NCBI GenBank assembly: GCA_963668115.1
Contig: OY764147.1
Span: 1,922,001 to 1,986,000 of the forward strand
DNA from: Plut-88900 sp963668115
GTDB taxonomy: Bacteria; Chloroflexota; Dehalococcoidia; Plut-88900
Direction: 5' to 3'
DNA: 64,000 nt
The position numbers were made by a program, and so were the translations under genes. The notes beneath the pieces were generated by a model. The model worked only from the letters and a program-made list of their open reading frames with translations, searched no databases and was not told the DNA's origin. Positions within the stretch are counted from its first letter, which is position 1. Each line of letters opens with the position of its first letter. Positions 59,579 through 64,000 of the stretch are shown here, one piece after another.

Positions 59579-59596
59579 TCCAAGCCGGTCAAGCCG

Positions 59597-59632
59597 AAAA
59601 AAGAGGGGGCCCGAGCTTGCTCGGGCCCCCTC
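59597..59632. terminator. Bidirectional intrinsic terminator for mnmG and the second solute-binding gene
   Basis: AAAAAA then GAGGGGGCCCGAG / CTCGGGCCCCCTC (13-bp perfect stem, loop CTTG, 59603-59632). On the minus strand it gives a stem followed by TTTTTT, an ideal terminator for mnmG; on the plus strand it is followed by AACTTT. Confidence 0.88.
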
Positions 59633-59652
59633 AACTTTCACATCAATGCTGC

Positions 59653-61710
59653 CTAGGTTGCCTCAACCCTCTCCCGCCCCCGCTCCAAATGCACCAGCAG
59701 CAGGCTGATGTCCGAGGTCCTCACCCCCGGCACCCGGGATGCCTGCCCCACCGTCAGCGGCACGAAGCGGCCTAGGTTCTCCCGGGCCTCGTTCGAAAGG
59801 CCCTTGATCTCCCCGTAGTCCACGTCCTGCGGAATCGGTCTCTGCTCCAGCCTGCGTATCCTCTCCACCTCCCGGCCCTGACGCTCGATGTAGTCCTGGT
59901 ACTTGGCCTCGATCTCCACCTGCTCCCTCTCCTCCTCCCCCAGTCCCTCGTCCCCCAGGCCTAGCTCTACCGCCGTCTGATACCCGACCTCGGGCCTGCG
60001 CAGGAACTCCATCCCCGTGACCGCCTTCCGAACGGGCGTCAGCCCGATGCTTACCAGGTGAGGGTCTATGCTTCCGTCCTGCGGCAGATACGTCTTGCCC
60101 AGCCTTTCCATCTCCCGGGTCACCCGGCTACGCTTCTCCTCCACCGTCCTGTATTGCCCCTCGCTGAGCAACCCAACGTCATAGCCGATGGGAGCGAGAC
60201 GGAGGTCGGCGTTGTCCTGACGTAACAGGAGCCGGTGCTCGGCCCGAGACGTGAGCATCCGATACGGCTCGAAGTGGTCCCGGGTCACCAGGTCGTCTAT
60301 CATCACCCCCAAATAAGCCTGGTCCCGACGCAATACCATCGGCCCCCGGCCCTTCACCCGAAGCGCCGCGTTTATCCCCGCCACTATCCCCTGCCCCGCC
60401 GCCTCCTCGTACCCCGATGTCCCGCACACCTGCCCCGCCAGGAACAGGTTTGGAATCAGCTTTGTCTCCATCGTCGCGTTGATCTGGTCCGTCAACACGA
60501 AGTCGTACTCTATGGCGTAGCCGTGCTTCAGTATCTCGGCCCGTTCCAGCCCCGCTATCGACCTCACGAAGGCTTCCTGCACGTCCTCCGGAAGGCTGGT
60601 ATTAGCGCCCTGGAGGTACACCTCGTCGGTCTGCCAACCCTCGGGTTCCAGGAACAGGCCATGTGACTCCTTGTGGGCGAAGCGCACAACCTTGTCCTCG
60701 ATGGACGGGCAGTACCGTGGCCCGACCCCCTCTATCGAGCCGTTGAACATCGGCGCCCGGTCCAGGTTTGCAGTGATAAGTTCGTGGGTCATGGGATTCG
60801 TGCTCACCAGGTAGCAGGCCATCTGCGGCCGCCACCCCGACTCCTGGGGCTTGGGATATACCGGATTAGGCGTAGGAAAGCGCAGTGAATCGCCGTTGGC
60901 GCCCCAGAAGCTGAAGTGCAGGGGCGTCGGGCTGCCGGGCTGTATCCTGGCCTTTGAGAAGTCGATAGTGCGAGCGTCCAGCCGGGGCGGCGTCCCTGTC
61001 TTGTGTCTTCCGAGAACGAACCCCAACTGCTTCAACGACTCCGATATCTCCGACGCCGCGGGCTCCCCCGCCCGACCCCCCGTGTACGCCCGCTCACCCA
61101 TGATGATCTTTCCCGCCAGCGACGTCCCTGTAGTCAGCACCACCGTCCTCCCCACATATGCCTCCCCGGACTTCGTCTCCAAACTGATCCACCCACCCTC
61201 AGACAATCCGTCATTCCCACCCCCGAGCCGGAATCCATCCCCTCCCCCAATATCACTACGACGCCTATCTCCCATGTCATTCCGATGCCCCGCGAGGAAT
61301 CTGGGGTGGGGTCCGCCTCCTCCCCCCAGCACAATCCCCACAACCAAATCCTCCCTGGCCGTCAACCCCTCCTGCCTCTCCAGCGTCCTCCGCATCTCCC
61401 GCGCATACATCTCCTTATCCGACTGGGCACGAAGTGCTTGCACCGCCGGTCCCTTCCCTGTGTTCAGCATACGGATCTGGATGAACGTCTTGTCCGTGTT
61501 CCGGCCCATCTCCCCACCCAGCGCATCCACTTCCCGGGCCAGGTGTCCCTTCGCCGGCCCCCCTATCGACGGGTTGCAAGGCATCAGTGCGATATGGTCC
61601 AGCTTCATCGTCAGGACCAGGGTATCGCAACCCATCCGCGCCGCCGCCAAAGCTGCCTCGCACCCCGCATGCCCCGCCCCGATAACAATTACGTCGTAGG
61701 TCTTGGTCAT
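59653..61710 (-). CDS. mnmG: tRNA uridine 5-carboxymethylaminomethyl modification enzyme MnmG (GidA)
   Basis: 685 residues, longer than the usual 620-650. The FAD motif is DVIVIGAGHAGCEAALAAARMG; family blocks CNPSIGGPAKGHLAREVDALGG, KGPAVQALRAQSDKEMY, TGTPPRLDARTIDFSK and GTSGYEEAAGQGIVAGINAA are clear. With MnmE it makes the wobble-U modification. Between residues about 129 and 172 the protein has an extra segment rich in Gly, Arg and Asp encoded by dispersed repeats; the frame remains open. An intrinsic terminator follows. Confidence 0.95.
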   Translation of the reverse strand: MTKTYDVIVIGAGHAGCEAALAAARMGCDTLVLTMKLDHIALMPCNPSIGGPAKGHLAREVDALGGEMGRNTDKTFIQIRMLNTGKGPAVQALRAQSDKEMYAREMRRTLERQEGLTAREDLVVGIVLGGGGGPHPRFLAGHRNDMGDRRRSDIGGGDGFRLGGGNDGLSEGGWISLETKSGEAYVGRTVVLTTGTSLAGKIIMGERAYTGGRAGEPAASEISESLKQLGFVLGRHKTGTPPRLDARTIDFSKARIQPGSPTPLHFSFWGANGDSLRFPTPNPVYPKPQESGWRPQMACYLVSTNPMTHELITANLDRAPMFNGSIEGVGPRYCPSIEDKVVRFAHKESHGLFLEPEGWQTDEVYLQGANTSLPEDVQEAFVRSIAGLERAEILKHGYAIEYDFVLTDQINATMETKLIPNLFLAGQVCGTSGYEEAAGQGIVAGINAALRVKGRGPMVLRRDQAYLGVMIDDLVTRDHFEPYRMLTSRAEHRLLLRQDNADLRLAPIGYDVGLLSEGQYRTVEEKRSRVTREMERLGKTYLPQDGSIDPHLVSIGLTPVRKAVTGMEFLRRPEVGYQTAVELGLGDEGLGEEEREQVEIEAKYQDYIERQGREVERIRRLEQRPIPQDVDYGEIKGLSNEARENLGRFVPLTVGQASRVPGVRTSDISLLLVHLERGRERVEAT
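61195..61326 (-). repeat. Dispersed repeat cluster inserted in frame inside mnmG
   Basis: The segment contains a 35-nt copy identical to 4702-4736 (as reverse complement 61272-61306) and a second GGATGGATTC...GGAATGACGG unit. It encodes the extra residues around 129-172 of MnmG without a frameshift or stop. The 3' unit has the same core as intergenic copies at 4812 and 8065. Confidence 0.85.
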
Positions 61711-61776
61711 TATGTTGGAAATATTAATGCGCTACCTCCCCATGAGGTCAAGGATAGAGGCAAGGTGGGTATGGTG

Positions 61777-61782
61777 TAGAAT
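61777..61782 (+). promoter_or_regulatory. Putative -10 box of the DUF4258/DUF2283 pair
   Basis: TAGAAT at 61777-61782, six nt before the ATG at 61789, so the mRNA would be leaderless. No clear -35. Confidence 0.4.
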
Positions 61783-61788
61783 AACAGC

Positions 61789-62055
61789 ATGCCGTCCGTA
61801 GAGTCGGGTCTACAATACACCCGACATGCTCTGCAGGCCATTGAAGAGCGCAGAATCCAGTTGAACTGGGTTGAGGAGACAATAACAAAACCCGAGTTGC
61901 GCACTAACGACCCCGAAGATGAAGAGTTGGAACGCTTCTATAAACGCATCCCCGAATATGGGGATCGGGTGTTACGGGCAGTTGTTAACACTCGGGAATC
62001 CCCCTGGCGTGTAATAAGCGCTTTCTTTGATGGCAGAATGAGAAATAGATTATGA
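61789..62055 (+). CDS. DUF4258 domain protein
   Basis: 88 residues. LQYTRHALQAIEERRIQLNWVEETITKPELRTNDPEDEELERFYKRIPEYGDRVLRAVVNTRESPWRVISAFFD is typical of DUF4258, a small family related in fold to RelE/BrnT-type toxins. It overlaps the following DUF2283 gene by ATGA. DUF4258/DUF2283 pairs are common and are proposed to be toxin-antitoxin modules; activity is not established. Confidence 0.82.
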   Translation: MPSVESGLQYTRHALQAIEERRIQLNWVEETITKPELRTNDPEDEELERFYKRIPEYGDRVLRAVVNTRESPWRVISAFFDGRMRNRL

Positions 62056-62252
62056 AGCTATACGTCGATAAGGAAGCCGACGCCCTATACCTGCGTCTGG
62101 ACGATTCTCCGATATTGGAATCCGAAGAAGTCTCCGCAGGTGTTGTTCTCGACTACAACGAGGCGAGGGATGTAGTGGGTGTCGAGATGCTAAACCTCTC
62201 AAAGCGTTCATCAAGGCTCAACCTCTCCGCCCTTCAGTTCGAGACCGTCTAG
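62052..62252 (+). CDS. DUF2283 domain protein
   Basis: 66 residues. MKLYVDKEADALYLRLDDSPILESEEVSAGVVLDYNEARDVVGVEMLNLSKR is the DUF2283 pattern. It is the second gene of the pair, translationally coupled through a 4-nt overlap. It could be the antitoxin of the putative module. No DNA-binding domain is seen. Confidence 0.87.
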   Translation: MKLYVDKEADALYLRLDDSPILESEEVSAGVVLDYNEARDVVGVEMLNLSKRSSRLNLSALQFETV

Positions 62253-62307
62253 AGACTAGTCGGGCCTCCGGCCCTTCACCGTCAACCCTTACCTCGCCGC
62301 TCTGCCG

Positions 62308-62313
62308 TATAAT
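62308..62313 (+). promoter_or_regulatory. Putative -10 box of the DUF362 gene
   Basis: TATAAT at 62308-62313, seven bases before the ATG at 62320; a leaderless mRNA is expected. No consensus -35 was found. Confidence 0.55.
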
Positions 62314-62319
62314 TCATCT

Positions 62320-63447
62320 ATGGCAACTGAAATCCAGACCACCCCCGCCCCCACCCGCGCCCCGACCACCACCAAGCCCACCGTCGCCGCCGTCTTCACC
62401 TCCCCCGACACCGTCCTGGACGACTACGTCCGCCTCGCCGAGCTTGCCGGGATGGAAGACCATCTCCCCAGGGACCTCCCAACCCTCCTCAAGATAAACA
62501 TCTCCTGGCAGTACTACTACCCCGCATGCTCCACCCCACCCTGGCAGATCGAGGGGACGGTGAAGGCCCTACAGGCCAACGGCTACAACGACCTCATCGC
62601 CGCTCACAACGGCACCGTGGTCGTCGACGCCCGGGAAGGCGAGGTTCGCAACAAGCAGAAGGTCGTCACCGACAAGTACGACCTCCCCAACATGCACCTC
62701 GAAGAGGACCCCGTTCGCTGGATCGAGTACCGGCCCAGGGCCAAAATGCTGGCCCTGGACGAAATCTTCCCCGACGGAATCCAGATCCCCGAGCCTTTCA
62801 TCGGCAAGAACATAGTCCAGCTCCCGACCATGAAGACCCACGTCTTCACGAAGATGACCGGCGCCATGAAGAACGCCTTCGGGGGCTTGCTGAACAGGAA
62901 AAGGCACTACACCCACTCCGTCATCCACGAGACCCTCGTCGACCTCCTCGCCATCCAGAAGGAGATCCACCCCGGCATCTTCGCCATGATGGACGGCGCC
63001 TTCGCCGGCGACGGCCCCGGGCCCCGAGCCATGCGCTGGCACGTCAAAAACCTCCTCCTCGCCAGCGGCGACCAGGTCGCCATCGACGCCGTCGCCGCCA
63101 GGCTCATGGGTTTCGACCCCATGTCCATCAAGTTCATCCGCCTCGCCCACGACGCCGGCCTCGGGTGCGGAGACCCGAGGGAAATCGAGATAGCGGGAGA
63201 GGACCTGTCGGGGGTGAACTGGGGGTTCAGTGGGTCGGAGAACACCTTTGCCAGCCGCGGCCAGAAGCTGATTTACTGGGGCCCGCTGAAGCCCCTGGAG
63301 AAGCTGCTGCTCAGGTCGCCGCTGGTGCCCTGGGCCTACCTCGCGTCGAACCTGTACCACAACGTCTTCTGGATGAACCTCGTCGGCAAGGGCAGGATCA
63401 GGAAGGCTATGAAGACGGGCTGGGGCAAGCTCTTCCTGAGCTACTGA
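62320..63447 (+). CDS. DUF362 domain protein
   Basis: 375 residues. The DUF362 core includes LLKINISWQYYYPACSTPPWQIEGTVKALQANGYNDLIAAHNGTVV, LPTMKTHVFTKMTGAMKNAFGGLLNRKRHYTH and GDQVAIDAVAARLMGFDP. In this family members often have an Fe-S ferredoxin domain; none is seen here. An N-terminal Thr/Pro-rich stretch precedes the fold. It overlaps the next, opposite gene by seven nt at the end. Function unknown. Confidence 0.85.
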   Translation: MATEIQTTPAPTRAPTTTKPTVAAVFTSPDTVLDDYVRLAELAGMEDHLPRDLPTLLKINISWQYYYPACSTPPWQIEGTVKALQANGYNDLIAAHNGTVVVDAREGEVRNKQKVVTDKYDLPNMHLEEDPVRWIEYRPRAKMLALDEIFPDGIQIPEPFIGKNIVQLPTMKTHVFTKMTGAMKNAFGGLLNRKRHYTHSVIHETLVDLLAIQKEIHPGIFAMMDGAFAGDGPGPRAMRWHVKNLLLASGDQVAIDAVAARLMGFDPMSIKFIRLAHDAGLGCGDPREIEIAGEDLSGVNWGFSGSENTFASRGQKLIYWGPLKPLEKLLLRSPLVPWAYLASNLYHNVFWMNLVGKGRIRKAMKTGWGKLFLSY

Positions 63448-63752
63448 GACCCGCCGCCCTCTTCCTCGTCAAAGTCCTCGTCGCTGAACACCCCGACCTC
63501 CCGACCCTGGTACACCGCGACTATGAAGTCGCCCCGCGAAGCGTCGGCGGTCATCACCAGCTCTTCGTCGATGGTGTCTATCAGCTCCTGGACGCCTTCC
63601 TGCGTGACGTTCTCCAGCACGCATAGCGTACCGTGGACTACGTTGGAGCCGAAATGCAGGTCTATCCGACCCGCCGTGCTCTCGTCGTCGATTATCGTAT
63701 AGGTCTCGGACTGGGGCGTACGGCATTCTCTTTCGAATCGGTAGGGGGCCAT
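63441..63752 (-). CDS. Hypothetical small acidic protein
   Basis: 103 residues starting MAPYRFERECRTPQSETYTIIDDESTAGRIDLHFG, with AGAGGAAA upstream. It has predicted beta strands, and an acidic Gly-rich C-terminus (FSDEDFDEEEGGG). It starts 21 nt after the proA stop and is probably cotranscribed. No domain recognised. It overlaps the 3' end of the DUF362 gene on the other strand. Confidence 0.7.
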   Translation of the reverse strand: MAPYRFERECRTPQSETYTIIDDESTAGRIDLHFGSNVVHGTLCVLENVTQEGVQELIDTIDEELVMTADASRGDFIVAVYQGREVGVFSDEDFDEEEGGGSQ

Positions 63753-63773
63753 TGCCGGTGTTTCCTCTCTGGT

Positions 63774-64000
63774 CTAGGGCCGGACGTGTCCGCGGCCCAG
63801 GATTATCCACTTGTAGGATGTCATTTCCCGGAGCCCCATCGGGCCCCGAGCGTGCATTTTCTGTGTGCTGATCCCCACCTCCGCCCCCAGCCCGAACTGC
63901 CCGCCGTCCGTGAACCGCGTGCTCGCGTTCACGAAAACCGCCGCGGCATCAACCTCGTCCAGGAACCTCTGCGCCGCCGAGTAGTCCTCGGTGAGGATCG
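63774..64000 (-). CDS. proA: Gamma-glutamyl phosphate reductase, C-terminal part (partial)
   Basis: The minus-strand frame entering at the window edge reads ILTEDYSAAQRFLDEVDAAAVFVNASTRFTDGGQFGLGAEVGISTQKMHARGPMGLREMTSYKWIILG and ends in TAG at 63774-63776. VNASTRFTDGG.FGLGAE.GISTQK.HARGPMGL is the ProA signature. The N-terminal part is outside the window. ProA makes glutamate-5-semialdehyde for proline synthesis. Confidence 0.95.
   Translation of the reverse strand, partial: ILTEDYSAAQRFLDEVDAAAVFVNASTRFTDGGQFGLGAEVGISTQKMHARGPMGLREMTSYKWIILGRGHVRP

Noticed and set aside
62526..63626. Plus-strand 366-codon ORF overlapping the DUF362 gene
   Set aside because: Alternative frame of the DUF362 gene, highly Arg/Pro/His-rich, no family block.
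1..64000. CRISPR arrays, prophage or insertion sequences
   Set aside because: No regularly spaced repeats, cas genes, integrase, transposase or phage structural genes were found in any frame.

Overview
The window looks like chromosomal DNA from an uncultured, GC-rich bacterium, most likely a Chloroflexota member of the Dehalococcoidia / SAR202 type. This is an inference from gene content: ten luciferase-like (LLM) flavin/F420-type oxidoreductases, three glycine-reductase B-subunit (GrdE-like) paralogs without the rest of that complex, a CaiB/BaiF CoA-transferase, a Rieske oxygenase, a D-2-hydroxyacid dehydrogenase fusion, orphan solute-binding lipoproteins, and isoprenoid/hopanoid-type genes. 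No rRNA operon, tRNA, CRISPR array, transposase or phage gene was seen.

Layout. 1-3.8 kb: GrdE-like paralogs on the minus strand with a vapBC toxin-antitoxin pair inside the array. 3.8-5.0 kb: noncoding, repeat-rich DNA. 5.0-8.0 kb: McrBC type IV restriction, followed by a perfect 122-bp direct repeat. 8.4-11.8 kb: zinc alcohol dehydrogenase, HAD hydrolase, apt, second vapBC. 11.8-23.3 kb: nine LLM oxidoreductases with an M24 creatinase/peptidase-fold hydrolase and a class I aminotransferase; several are translationally coupled. 23-33 kb: lyase, dinJ-yafQ, RidA, VOC protein, pterin dehydratase, HicB, a DapA-like/GMC/squalene-phytoene synthase operon and a retropepsin-like module. 33-45 kb: FAD/Fe-S dehydrogenase, tenth LLM, 4-OT tautomerase, amidohydrolase, TlpA-like thioredoxin, higBA, methyltransferase, erythromycin esterase homolog, MFS plus CoA-transferase. 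45-47 kb: two unusual small transcription units flanking an LRR lipoprotein. 47-64 kb: BtpA-like protein, Rieske oxygenase, second higBA, twin MFS carriers, SCP2-like/FmdB/HpnB operon, F420-type reductase, amidohydrolase, twin solute-binding lipoproteins, mnmG, a DUF4258/DUF2283 pair, DUF362 protein and the 3' end of proA.

How it works together. Most of the metabolic genes suit oxidation and uptake of diverse, low-abundance organic molecules: LLM and Rieske oxygenases, amidohydrolases, GMC and FAD dehydrogenases, a CoA-transferase, MFS carriers and solute-binding proteins. Genome defence and toxin-antitoxin genes are interspersed. The most unusual signals are: (1) very strong Shine-Dalgarno sequences followed by tiny ORFs, both in the leaders of the twin solute-binding proteins (ATG-GAN-TAG) and in two stand-alone small units near 45.1 and 46.6 kb; (2) one of those units carries segments resembling the 16S rRNA core; (3) a dispersed intergenic repeat family has inserted in frame inside mnmG; and (4) the GrdE-like proteins lack the pyruvoyl-forming cysteine.
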